Source: Woeseiaceae bacterium
GTDB lineage: Bacteria; Pseudomonadota; Gammaproteobacteria; Steroidobacterales; Woeseiaceae
Assembly: GCA_013001045.1 (NCBI GenBank)
Contig: JABDNG010000036.1
Location: 17,526 to 81,525 of the forward strand
Reading direction: 5' to 3'
DNA length: 64,000 bases
Shown piece by piece: positions 56,044 through 64,000 of the stretch (the stretch's first letter is position 1; each line of letters starts with the position of its first letter). Made by a program: the position numbers and the translations under genes. The notes under the pieces are model-generated. The model had not been told where the DNA came from. It ran no database searches and saw only the letters and a program-made list of their open reading frames with translations.

Positions 56044-58284
56044 ATGGGTCGCTTGAAGACAATCACGCGCCGCACGTTCGTGATCGGATCCGTGGCTGTA
56101 GCGGGCGGCGTTGCTATCGGTTATTGGAAATACAAGACACCTTACGATAACCCGCTGCTTGCCGAACTCGAAAAAGGCGCCGCGGCGCTGACGCCCTACG
56201 TGCAAATCGATCAAAAAGGTATAACCATTATCGCGCCGAGGGCCGAAATGGGCCAGGGCGTGCACACGACGCTTGCCGCATTGGTCGCGGAAGAACTCGA
56301 TGTTTCCCTGGACGACGTCCAGGTCGAGCACGGGCCGGCATCAAAAGCTTATTACAATGCCGCGGTACTCGAAGAGGGGGTGCCATTCGCACAGACCGAC
56401 TACAGCAGGATGGCGGAAAATGTTCGGGCGTTGACAAAAGTGCCCGCAAAGTTTCTTGGTCTGCAAGTCACCGGCGGCTCGTCATCGATCCCGGATGGCT
56501 TCGTCAAGATGCGCACGGCCGGTGCTGCGGCTCGTCATATACTGCTGCAGGCCGCTGCCGATCGCCTGAATGCCGACCTCGCGACGCTCGAGACGGACAA
56601 CGGCGCGGTCGTGGCCGCGGATGGTACTCGTATTCCTTACACCGAACTCGCCGTCGCGGCGGCGACGATCGATCCGCCCCGGGATCCTGAGCTAAAACCT
56701 GAGTCGCAGTGGAAACTGCTCGGCAAATCCTTGCCCCGCGTTGACCTGGTCGCTAAGTCGACCGGCACTGCGGAGTACGCAATCGACGTACGCCTGCCCG
56801 GCATGTTGTTCGCGACCATCAAGAAGAATCCTCGCCTGGGCGGCAGAATGATTGGCTACGACGCGACGAAAGCGGAATCGATGCCGGGTGTGAAAAAAAT
56901 TATCGCGTTTAGCGACGGCGTAGCCGTTGTTGCGACAAACTCCTGGTATGCAATCAAGGCAGCAAATTCGATTACCTTCGATTGGGGGGATGCGCCGTAT
57001 CCGGCGACGACCGAAGAAATGATGGAAAAGATCTTGGCGTCATTCTCGGATGATTTTGAGGACAGCCAGTTTCGCGATGACGGCGACGTCGAGAAAGCCT
57101 TGATTGAAGCTGACGTAGTGGAAACGGAATATCGAGTGCCGTTTCTCGCGCACGCAACCATGGAGCCGATGAATGCAACGGCGCAATTGACAGGCGGTCG
57201 TCTCGATGTTTGGGCCGGCAACCAGTTGCCGACCCAGGTCACGAAAGAAGGCGTGGCCATCACGGGCCTGGACGAAGAAAACGTACATGTGCACACACCC
57301 TTTATGGGCGGCGGTTTCGGGCGCCGAGCCGAAATGGATTTCATCAAGCAAGCGATCGAAGTCGCCAAGGCGATGGAAGGCACACCGGTCAAGTTGACAT
57401 GGACACGTGAAGAAGACATGACGCACGACCAGTATCGTCCGGCCGCAGTAGCGCGTTTTCGAGGTGCCGTCGTCGACGGTTTACCCTCGGCATTTGACTT
57501 GAAGCTGGCAACATTGTCGGTGATTGCGTCGCAGATGGGCCGTATCGGTATTCCTGCCGCAGGCCCGGATATTTCAATCGTGCAATCTGCCTGGGACCAG
57601 CCGTATTCGATACCGAACTACCGCGTGACCGGGTATCGAACTCCCGCGATGATCCCGGTGACGTCGTGGCGTTCAGTGGGCGCCTCTCAAAACGGCTTCT
57701 TTCACGAGAGCATCGTCGATGAGCTGGCGCAGGCTGCGCGACGCGATCCGCTGGAGATGCGGTTGGAATTAATGACGCATGAGCCGAGCCGCAATGTGCT
57801 CGAAGCCGTTGCAGAGATGTCGGGCTGGGGCAACCCTTTGCCGGATGGGCACGGCCGCGGGGTCGCATTCGTTCTGTCATTCGGTGTTCCCGTCGCGGAA
57901 GTCATCGAAGTTGCGGATACCGCCAAGGGCATCAAGATCGTCAATGCGTGGGCTGCCGTGGACGTCGGCACGGCACTCGATCCCAGGAATATCGAGGCGC
58001 AGGTGCAGTCCGGTATCAACTTCGGCCTCGCCGCAGCTATCATGGGCGAGATCACGGTCGATGACGGTAAGGTCCGGCAATCCAATTTTCACAATTACGA
58101 TTCGATTCGAATCAACCAGGCGCCGCCAATCGTTGTTAAGGTTCTGGAGAACGGCGACAAGATTCGCGGAATCGGCGAGCCTGGTCTGCCGCCGGCAGCG
58201 CCGGCACTGGCCAACGCCATCTTTGCAGCGACCGGTCAGCGTATCCGCGAGTTGCCGCTGAACAAACACATCAAGTTTGCGTAG
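56044..58284 (+). CDS. Molybdopterin-binding aldehyde/isoquinoline oxidoreductase large subunit
   Basis: A 746-residue xanthine-dehydrogenase-family subunit holding the molybdopterin-cytosine-dinucleotide cofactor. A twin-arginine signal (TRRTFVIGSVAVAGG) indicates periplasmic export, as for IorB. Family stretches are APRAEMGQGVHTTLAALVAEELD, PFMGGGFGRRAEMDFIKQ and the catalytic Glu in GIGEPGLPPAAPALANA. The substrate is unknown (isoquinoline, aldehydes or nicotinate-like rings are all possible). Maturation genes (XdhC-like) are not in the window. Confidence 0.92.
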   Translation: MGRLKTITRRTFVIGSVAVAGGVAIGYWKYKTPYDNPLLAELEKGAAALTPYVQIDQKGITIIAPRAEMGQGVHTTLAALVAEELDVSLDDVQVEHGPASKAYYNAAVLEEGVPFAQTDYSRMAENVRALTKVPAKFLGLQVTGGSSSIPDGFVKMRTAGAAARHILLQAAADRLNADLATLETDNGAVVAADGTRIPYTELAVAAATIDPPRDPELKPESQWKLLGKSLPRVDLVAKSTGTAEYAIDVRLPGMLFATIKKNPRLGGRMIGYDATKAESMPGVKKIIAFSDGVAVVATNSWYAIKAANSITFDWGDAPYPATTEEMMEKILASFSDDFEDSQFRDDGDVEKALIEADVVETEYRVPFLAHATMEPMNATAQLTGGRLDVWAGNQLPTQVTKEGVAITGLDEENVHVHTPFMGGGFGRRAEMDFIKQAIEVAKAMEGTPVKLTWTREEDMTHDQYRPAAVARFRGAVVDGLPSAFDLKLATLSVIASQMGRIGIPAAGPDISIVQSAWDQPYSIPNYRVTGYRTPAMIPVTSWRSVGASQNGFFHESIVDELAQAARRDPLEMRLELMTHEPSRNVLEAVAEMSGWGNPLPDGHGRGVAFVLSFGVPVAEVIEVADTAKGIKIVNAWAAVDVGTALDPRNIEAQVQSGINFGLAAAIMGEITVDDGKVRQSNFHNYDSIRINQAPPIVVKVLENGDKIRGIGEPGLPPAAPALANAIFAATGQRIRELPLNKHIKFA

Positions 58285-58595
58285 CGCTGGCCAGCGGCTC
58301 CATTCGTGCCGCAGCGGCTGAATTTCGTCAATTCGGCGGAAAATGGCTGTTTTTGGTCGCTTTGTTGCGGAAATTCGGGCCCATGTCGCTGAAAAACCAC
58401 CGGATATCCTTTGACTTGGGCCCCTTGGACGATATACTTCGGCCAGCTAGATTGATCGGCTGATATTTGTGTTTTCCATTTCGAAGTTCCGTAGGTTCAT
58501 CTCGACCTGTTTTTCATAAGTACCAAGCATCACTTCTTGCGACCCGGCCTTCCATACGAAGGCCAATATTACTTTTGATTAAATAGGAAATTATT
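58285..58595 (+). promoter_or_regulatory. Promoter and long 5' leader of the cold-shock gene
   Basis: There is no gene here. A near-consensus promoter is TTGACT (58411-58416), 16 bases, then TATACT (58433-58438), so transcription should start near 58445. The leader would be about 150 bases, similar to the cspA leader in Escherichia. It contains a perfect 7-base-pair hairpin GGCCTTC-CATAC-GAAGGCC (58546-58564), and AGGA at 58585-58588 is the ribosome site. 58285-58400 shows nothing distinctive. Confidence 0.8.
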
Positions 58596-58802
58596 ATGTC
58601 GACGACTACCGGAACCGTAAAATGGTTTAACGAAGCTAAAGGCTTTGGCTTCATCGAGCAGGAATCAGGTCCTGATGTATTTGCTCATTTCAGCAACATC
58701 CAGGGCGATGGATTCAAGACGCTGGCTGAAGGCCAGAAGGTTGAGTTCACAGTGACGCAGGGCCAGAAAGGTCCGCAGGCTGAGAACATCGTACCGCTCT
58801 AA
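58596..58802 (+). CDS. CspA-family cold-shock protein
   Basis: A 68-residue OB-fold RNA and DNA chaperone with the two nucleic-acid-binding motifs KGFGFIEQ and DVFAHF, and the N-terminus [13 protein letters not shown]. Such proteins melt RNA secondary structure at low temperature or in stationary phase. The strong promoter and long leader suggest temperature-dependent control. A terminator follows directly. Confidence 0.96.
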   Translation: MSTTTGTVKWFNEAKGFGFIEQESGPDVFAHFSNIQGDGFKTLAEGQKVEFTVTQGQKGPQAENIVPL

Positions 58803-59161
58803 GCTCTAAACGGTTTGGAAACAGAGGGCGAGACCTTACGGGTCTCGCCCTTTTTTTTGCCCGTCGAAGCGGCCTGGCCCGCTTGTTCGAGATGGGTGGG
58901 TTCCTGTTTCGACAAATGCACGTAAGTTTGCCAACGCCGATTGACCGTTTCCTGCGCCATTTGCATCATGCGCTCGGCTTCTTCCGGGTTGGTCTTGAGC
59001 AGCACTTTGTATCGGTTTTCGTTGTAGGCGTATTCCCTGAGCGGAATAGTCGGCCGCGTTGAATCGAGCACGAATGGCTTGTGACCTGCGGCGCGCAGAG
59101 CCCCCGTACCTCGAGCGCGGCGCGTCAGATCGGTGCGTTTTGTCAGGTCATTGGTAGTCAT
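58799..59161 (-). CDS. Fragment resembling the C-terminus of pyruvate:ferredoxin oxidoreductase
   Basis: A 120-residue open frame. Residues about 26-95 match, by reading, the extreme C-terminal part of NifJ/PFOR proteins: [20 protein letters not shown], then [20 protein letters not shown] and [13 protein letters not shown]. The rest of that large enzyme, with its iron-sulfur and thiamine domains, is absent. The N-terminal 25 residues and the basic tail ([20 protein letters not shown]) are unrelated. It has an ATG but no clear ribosome site. It may be a gene remnant or a free-standing small protein. Confidence 0.6.
   Translation of the reverse strand: MTTNDLTKRTDLTRRARGTGALRAAGHKPFVLDSTRPTIPLREYAYNENRYKVLLKTNPEEAERMMQMAQETVNRRWQTYVHLSKQEPTHLEQAGQAASTGKKKGETRKVSPSVSKPFRA
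58826..58858 (+). terminator. Strong terminator after the cold-shock gene
   Basis: A perfect 10-base-pair GGGCGAGACC / GGTCTCGCCC stem with a 5-base loop is followed by eight T's. The end of the convergent NifJ-like gene overlaps this stem. Confidence 0.95.
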
Positions 59162-59282
59162 AATCTGATGTCAATCATAGGTACGGCGTATCGCATTCAC
59201 ATCAGTGGTATTGCTGATGTTACCGCGGCTCGCAGTAGATTTACGTATCGCGCGTGCCGGGCATGCTGGCTACAGTCACAAA

Positions 59283-60653
59283 ATGAAAACCGTTATCGAG
59301 CCTTTCCGCATCAAGACAGTTGAACCCATCAAGTTCACTCACCGGGTGGAGCGCAAAACGCTGATCCGGGAAGCCCATTACAACCCGTTTCTGCTGCGCG
59401 CTGAGGACGTTATCATCGATTTGCTGACGGATTCCGGTACCAGTGCCATGTCGTCGGAAGCCTGGGGCGCCATGATGCGCGGCGACGAGTCCTACGCGGG
59501 TGCTCGCAGCTGGTATCGGTTTCGCGACACGGTCAAAGATATCTTTGGTTTTGAGCAGGTCATTCCCACACACCAGGGACGCGCCGCCGAACACATCCTG
59601 TTCAGCGTGATGGTCAGACCAGGCTCCATCGTTCCGAATAACACGCACTTCGACACGACCCGGGCGAATGTCGAATTCGTTGGCGGTACGCCGGTAGATC
59701 TTGTCTGTGCCGAAGCCGATGACCTCGATTCTGACCACCCGTTCAAAGGCAACATGGACACCGCAGCGCTGGAGAAACTGGTTGCCGATATAGGCCCAGA
59801 TAACATTCCCGTCATCATGGTAACGGTGACCAATAATTCTGGAGGCGGCCAGCCCGTTTCAATGGCCAACGTGCGCGAGATCAGCCGCATCGCCCGGGCT
59901 GCCAGTATTCCTTTTTATATAGACGCCTGCCGCTTTGCCGAGAACTCGCACTTCATCAAGCAACGCGAGCCTGGCTACGAAAACACTCCCACCATCGACA
60001 TCGCCCGCGAGATGTTCAGCTATGCCGATGGCTGCACCATGTCCGCCAAGAAAGATGCGTTCGGCAATATTGGCGGTTTCCTGTGCACGAACGACGCGGA
60101 GCTGGCGCAACAGGAGCGCAACATACTGATCCTCACCGAGGGTTTTCCTACGTATGGCGGCTTGGCCGGACGCGATCTCGAAGCCATCGCCGTTGGGCTG
60201 AGAGAGATACTCGACGAGCACTACCTGGACTACCGCCTGTTTTCGAACGCGTATGTCGTCAACCATTTGCGTGAAGCCAGCATTCCGGTGATGGCGCCAG
60301 CCGGCGGACATGCCGTGTACCTCGACGCGCGGCGCTTCCTGCCGCATATCGAGCCACTGCAGTTTCCGGGTCAGGCATTGGCCGTGGAGCTGTATATCGA
60401 GGCTGGCATTCGTGCCGTCGAGATCGGGACCGTGATGTTCGGTGCCGACCCCAAGACGGGCGAGGAACACCCCGCCCGGCTCGACTTGCTGCGCCTCGCG
60501 ATTCCGCGACGCGTCTATACACAAAGTCACATGGACTACGTGCTCGAAGCCATCGGCCTGGTTTGGGAGAGGCGAGAATCCATTCGCGGCATGAAGATCG
60601 TGCGAGCGCCAAAGTACCTGCGGCATTTCACGGCCGAATTCGACTGGGTCTGA
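59283..60653 (+). CDS. tnaA: Tryptophanase
   Basis: This PLP enzyme splits tryptophan to indole, pyruvate and ammonia. From ATG 59283 the product is 456 residues (MKTVIEPFRIKTVEPIKF), a family-like N-terminus; an open frame upstream of it is not. Signatures are IDLLTDSGTSAMS, MMRGDESYAGARSW, PTHQGRAAEH, GGQPVSMANV and SAKKDAFGNIGG with the PLP-binding Lys257. TPIRRVYTQSHMD-type text follows near the end. Tryptophanase is preferred over tyrosine phenol-lyase because of the GIRAVEIGTVMFG and DPKTGEEHP stretches. There is no tnaB permease or clear TnaC leader peptide. Confidence 0.9.
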   Translation: MKTVIEPFRIKTVEPIKFTHRVERKTLIREAHYNPFLLRAEDVIIDLLTDSGTSAMSSEAWGAMMRGDESYAGARSWYRFRDTVKDIFGFEQVIPTHQGRAAEHILFSVMVRPGSIVPNNTHFDTTRANVEFVGGTPVDLVCAEADDLDSDHPFKGNMDTAALEKLVADIGPDNIPVIMVTVTNNSGGGQPVSMANVREISRIARAASIPFYIDACRFAENSHFIKQREPGYENTPTIDIAREMFSYADGCTMSAKKDAFGNIGGFLCTNDAELAQQERNILILTEGFPTYGGLAGRDLEAIAVGLREILDEHYLDYRLFSNAYVVNHLREASIPVMAPAGGHAVYLDARRFLPHIEPLQFPGQALAVELYIEAGIRAVEIGTVMFGADPKTGEEHPARLDLLRLAIPRRVYTQSHMDYVLEAIGLVWERRESIRGMKIVRAPKYLRHFTAEFDWV

Positions 60654-60667
60654 CGCCGATTGGCGTC
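60652..60667 (+). repeat. Hairpin at the tnaA stop codon
   Basis: GACGCC-GATT-GGCGTC, a perfect 6-base-pair stem starting inside the stop codon. There is no T-run, so a full rho-independent terminator is not supported. Confidence 0.4.
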
Positions 60668-60739
60668 TGGAGTATTCCAGGTCGACCCGCGTAAATTTCG
60701 ATGGTCTAATCGAGCGCCACGAATACCACTGGTCATCTC

Positions 60740-62563
60740 ATGATTGAAACGCCCGACAAGCCGGTCGGCCTGTTGGCCCGGAGCTTGGGTGTGTTCGGCT
60801 ATAGCAGCCGCGCCCTGGAACTCGTGTGGACGACGAGTCGACTGCTCACGATCACGCTGGCGCTATTGACGCTGATTGCCGGCGTTCTTCCGGCCGCGAT
60901 CGCTTATATCGGTCAGCTCATCGTAGACGGCGTCGTCGAGGCGAGCCGCTCAGCCGACCCCGACACACGGCGCGTGTTGTCGCTGGTCGCTCTGGAAGCG
61001 CTTGTCGTTATTGCGATGGCGGCGGCGCAGCGTGGCATTTCGGCAAGCCAGTCCCTGTTGCGCGCCCTGCTCGGCCAGCGCGTCAACGTCATGATTCTCG
61101 AAAAAGCGATGACGCTGCAGCTGACACATTTTGAAGACTCCGAGTTCTACGACAAGCTGACACAAGCACGGCGTGAAGCCTCCAGCCGGCCACTGAGCCT
61201 CGTCATCCGGACGTTCGGACTCGTTCAGAATGCTATCTCACTGACCAGCTACGCCGTACTCCTGGTCGCGTTTTCGCCGTGGGCTGTCGTCATACTTGTC
61301 GGCGCCGGATTGCCGTCGTTTTTCGCCGAGGCGAAATTCTCCGGAGATGCCTTTCGACTGTTTCGCTGGCGCTCACCCGATACCCGCATGCAGATGTACC
61401 TGGAGACGGTCATCGCGCGTGAAGACGGCGTCAAAGAAGTCAAATTGTTCCAGCTGGGACCGCGTCTATTGCAGCGTTACCGGGACATTTTCAAGAAGCT
61501 CTTCGTGGAAGACCGTCGCCTGACGCTGCGTCGTGATGGCTGGGGTTTCATTCTGGGCTTGCTGTCAACCGCCGCACTGTATGGCGCGTATGGCTGGATC
61601 GTTGTTACAACGATCGCCGGTGCCATCACGCTCGGGGCAATGACCATGTACCTGGTCCTTTTTCGACAGGGTCAATCGGCTGTCGCCGCCATTCTCACCT
61701 CGGTCAGTGGCATGTATGAGGACAATTTGTACCTGTCCAACCTCTACGACTATCTGGAGCAACCCGTGCCGGCAGGACGCGGCGCGGCGGTCCACGGTCC
61801 CGAACCGGGTCGTGGACTGGAATTCCAGAACGTTGCATTCAGCTACCCCGGCGCGAGCAAGAAGGCGCTGAACAACATCAGCCTGCAAGTGCGTCCGGGC
61901 GAAAGCCTGGCACTGGTTGGCGAAAATGGTTCCGGCAAGACGACGCTCATCAAATTGCTCACGCGATTATACGATCCGACAGAGGGGCGAATAGTGTTGG
62001 ACGGGCTCGATTTGCAGGAATGGGATGTCGAAACGCTGCGCCAGAGGATTGGTGTCATCTTTCAGGACTTCGGCCGTTACCAGTTCTCTGTCGGCGAAAA
62101 CATCGGTGCGGGCGACGTCCGCCACATCGAGAATTCGGAGCGCTGGCAGGCGGCGGCTGAGACCGGAATGGCGGCACCGTTCATCGACGACATGCCCGAC
62201 GGCTATCAAACACAGCTGGGACGCTGGTTCAAAGGCGGACGCGAGTTGTCCGGCGGACAATGGCAAAAAATCGCGCTGTCACGCGCCTTCATGCGCACCG
62301 ACGCCGACATTCTGGTCCTCGACGAACCCACGGCCGCGATGGATGCGTCTTCCGAAGCCGCGGTCTTCGATCATTTTCGAACCGCAAGCGGTGACAAGAT
62401 GACCATACTTATTTCGCATCGCTTCTCGACGGTAAGGGCCGCCGCACAGATCATAGTCATTCACGACGGTGAAATTCTGGAACGAGGAAACCACGAAAGC
62501 CTGTTGGCCGAAGATGGCCAATATGCGCATCTCTTTAAGCTGCAGGCGCGCGGTTATCAGTAG
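60740..62563 (+). CDS. ABC exporter, fused membrane and ATPase domains
   Basis: A 607-residue half-transporter. The first 330 residues form a six-helix membrane domain (ITLALLTLIAGVLPAAIAYIGQL and so on). The ATPase domain has Walker A GENGSGKTT (Lys400), the signature LSGGQWQK and Walker B ILVLDEPTAAMD, followed by the H-loop SHRFSTVRAAAQ. It should work as a homodimer exporting lipid, peptide or drug. Neighbours do not reveal the cargo. Confidence 0.92.
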   Translation: MIETPDKPVGLLARSLGVFGYSSRALELVWTTSRLLTITLALLTLIAGVLPAAIAYIGQLIVDGVVEASRSADPDTRRVLSLVALEALVVIAMAAAQRGISASQSLLRALLGQRVNVMILEKAMTLQLTHFEDSEFYDKLTQARREASSRPLSLVIRTFGLVQNAISLTSYAVLLVAFSPWAVVILVGAGLPSFFAEAKFSGDAFRLFRWRSPDTRMQMYLETVIAREDGVKEVKLFQLGPRLLQRYRDIFKKLFVEDRRLTLRRDGWGFILGLLSTAALYGAYGWIVVTTIAGAITLGAMTMYLVLFRQGQSAVAAILTSVSGMYEDNLYLSNLYDYLEQPVPAGRGAAVHGPEPGRGLEFQNVAFSYPGASKKALNNISLQVRPGESLALVGENGSGKTTLIKLLTRLYDPTEGRIVLDGLDLQEWDVETLRQRIGVIFQDFGRYQFSVGENIGAGDVRHIENSERWQAAAETGMAAPFIDDMPDGYQTQLGRWFKGGRELSGGQWQKIALSRAFMRTDADILVLDEPTAAMDASSEAAVFDHFRTASGDKMTILISHRFSTVRAAAQIIVIHDGEILERGNHESLLAEDGQYAHLFKLQARGYQ

Positions 62564-62577
62564 TTCGGCGCGATCAC

Positions 62578-64000
62578 CTAGAGGGCAGACTTGAATATGA
62601 AGGAACTCGAGGAGTTCTGGAGGAATCTCTCTTCGAATTCTTCGGCGGGAAGCGGCTTGCTGAACAAGAATCCCTGGACCTCATCACAATCATGTGAGCG
62701 CAGGAAATCCACATGTTCCTGCGTTTCAACACCTTCGGCGATCACAGTCAGTCCAAGTTGGCGCGCCATCGCAATTATCGCGGCACAGATCGTCGCACCA
62801 TCATTACTCGCTTCCGAATCCAAGACAAATGACCGGTCTATCTTCAAGGCATCAATCGGGAATCGTGTCAGGTAGCTAAGCGACGAGTAACCCGTGCCGA
62901 AGTCATCGATCGCCAGCGTGATTCCTGTGCTCTTCAGGTATTCGAGCGTTGCGATTGTCTTTTCAACATCGCGCATAAGAATACTCTCAGTGAGTTCAAG
63001 TTGCAGCAGACTGGGTTTGGCCCCTGCCTCGAACAACGCTTTCATAATCGTCTGCTGCAGGTCGCTTTGATAAAATTGCTGGCTCGAGACATTCACTGCG
63101 ATGCGGGTCGACCGATCGTATTGTTGTTGCCAGTCGCGCGCCTGCTTGCAGGCCGTCCTTAGCACCCAATCGCCCAGCGGTACGATTTGCCCGCTAGTCT
63201 CGGCCATCGGGATGAACCGCGACGGCGGAACGTAATTGCCATCCTCATCCCGCCAGCGAACCAGCGCTTCTGCGCCGACGAGTCTACCGGTATTAAGATC
63301 GAGCTTCGGCTGATAATGAAGTTCGAGGATATCGTTTTCGAGCGCTTTGCGTAAATCGTGCTCGAGCGCGAGCCCATGCAGTGTGCGCACGGCCAGCGTC
63401 CCCGAATAAAAACGAATTTTGTCCCTGCCGGCGTCCTTCGCCTGATACATTGCGACATCCGCATTTTTCAACAAGTCCTCAACATTTTCTGCGTCGTCAG
63501 GATAAATCGAGATACCGATACTCGGCGTGACAACAAACTCATGCGCCTCGAATGGCACTGGTTTTCGCAATGAGTCACCGATCCTTTCTGCAATGCCTGC
63601 GAGTATATCGTCGTTCTCAAATTCGCTAATCGCACAAGCAAACTCATCGCCACCCAGCCGCGCAATGCCAGCCGCGATTGAATTTGCCGAATCGCTCGTA
63701 TGTCGGCTTCGCACAGAATTAGACAGACGTTCTGCGATCGAAGTAATGACGCCGTCACCGATGGTGTGCCCAAGCGTGTCATTTATCCGCTTGAAATTAT
63801 CGAGATCGAAATAGAGAACAGCAACCCGGCTGCCAGACTTGTCTGCTTCTTCGATCATGCCGCTTAGCTGCAAACGAAATGCCTGCCGATTCGGCAGTCC
63901 TGTAAGTTCATCGTACCTCGCCTGATACTCGAGCTGCGCCGTAAGCTTCGTCGCCTCGGTCACGTCCTGAACCTGCAATACGCTGTATTGAAACTCGCCG
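62578..64000 (-). CDS. GGDEF-EAL cyclic-di-GMP protein, C-terminal part
   Basis: The open frame runs off the end of the window, so the N-terminal part is missing. Visible are the end of a PAS-like sensor (YSVLQVQDVTEATKL), a GGDEF domain (about the first 180 residues, IARLGGDEFACAIS) and a complete EAL domain (EALVRW, DDFGTGYSSLSYL, IAEGVETQEHVDFL). Both catalytic signatures are intact. It converges with the ABC exporter gene, which ends 14 bases before it. Confidence 0.9.
   Translation of the reverse strand, partial: GEFQYSVLQVQDVTEATKLTAQLEYQARYDELTGLPNRQAFRLQLSGMIEEADKSGSRVAVLYFDLDNFKRINDTLGHTIGDGVITSIAERLSNSVRSRHTSDSANSIAAGIARLGGDEFACAISEFENDDILAGIAERIGDSLRKPVPFEAHEFVVTPSIGISIYPDDAENVEDLLKNADVAMYQAKDAGRDKIRFYSGTLAVRTLHGLALEHDLRKALENDILELHYQPKLDLNTGRLVGAEALVRWRDEDGNYVPPSRFIPMAETSGQIVPLGDWVLRTACKQARDWQQQYDRSTRIAVNVSSQQFYQSDLQQTIMKALFEAGAKPSLLQLELTESILMRDVEKTIATLEYLKSTGITLAIDDFGTGYSSLSYLTRFPIDALKIDRSFVLDSEASNDGATICAAIIAMARQLGLTVIAEGVETQEHVDFLRSHDCDEVQGFLFSKPLPAEEFEERFLQNSSSSFIFKSAL

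Noticed and set aside
59263-59286. Short seven-codon frame overlapping the tnaA start, as a TnaC-like leader peptide
   Set aside because: It lacks the Trp codon and length needed for TnaC-type control, and the overlap is likely accidental.
60652-60667. tnaA hairpin as a rho-independent terminator
   Set aside because: The stem is real but no T-run follows; kept only as a repeat.

Overview
The window looks like ordinary chromosome from a gammaproteobacterium. The evidence is the rsxABCDGE-nth cluster in the Escherichia order, mrp and dcd near metG, an RNase T gene (a largely gammaproteobacterial enzyme), and an aceE-aceF-lpdA operon in which E3 carries its own lipoyl domain. A marine, Woeseiaceae-like or chromatial relative is possible, but I cannot fix the genus by reading. 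I see no rRNA, tRNA, insertion sequence, prophage or CRISPR array. Gene density is high, with many 1-4 base start/stop overlaps and frequent GTG starts.

Layout. 1-3 kb: end of purM, purN, then dcd and mrp on the other strand. 3.3-8 kb: a Ser/Thr kinase with HEAT repeats, followed directly by two PilT/PilU-type retraction ATPases. 8-10 kb: metG. 10-16 kb: the Rsx/Rnf electron-transfer complex, nth and a DUF1841 gene. 16-18.3 kb: a DUF692/MNIO enzyme, its DUF2063 partner and a DoxX protein, with no peptide precursor beside them. 18.4-19.7 kb: an amino acid permease. 19.7-25.8 kb: the pyruvate dehydrogenase operon (minus strand). 26-31 kb: M17 aminopeptidase, RNase T, monothiol glutaredoxin, BON lipoprotein, DUF1289 protein, PuuD-like membrane protein and nadC. 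30.9-32.2 kb: two exported proteins of unknown function.

32.4-47.7 kb: a complete Tad/Flp pilus locus. It holds a divergent AraC-type receiver regulator, the pilin flp, a strong terminator, a TadV peptidase, an AAA+ ATPase, CpaB, the secretin CpaC, a small lipoprotein, two tandem Tad-domain proteins, two TadE-like pseudopilins, CpaE, CpaF, TadB, TadC and TadD. A 59-residue membrane protein and a GAF-PAS-PAS-GGDEF-EAL protein follow on the minus strand. 50.9-58.3 kb: a large lipoprotein, an M48 protease, two YbjQ-family proteins, a TauE/SafE permease and a two-subunit molybdenum hydroxylase. 58.4-64 kb: a cold-shock gene with a strong promoter and long leader, a fragment resembling the C-terminus of pyruvate:ferredoxin oxidoreductase, tryptophanase, an ABC exporter and the start of another GGDEF-EAL protein.

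Surface motility and attachment is the recurring theme: two retraction ATPases with a kinase, a full Tad system with its own regulator, and two cyclic-di-GMP proteins. The items most worth a second look are the HEAT-kinase/PilT-PilU module, the MNIO operon lacking a precursor, the AAA+ gene and in-operon terminator in the Tad locus, and the NifJ-like fragment.
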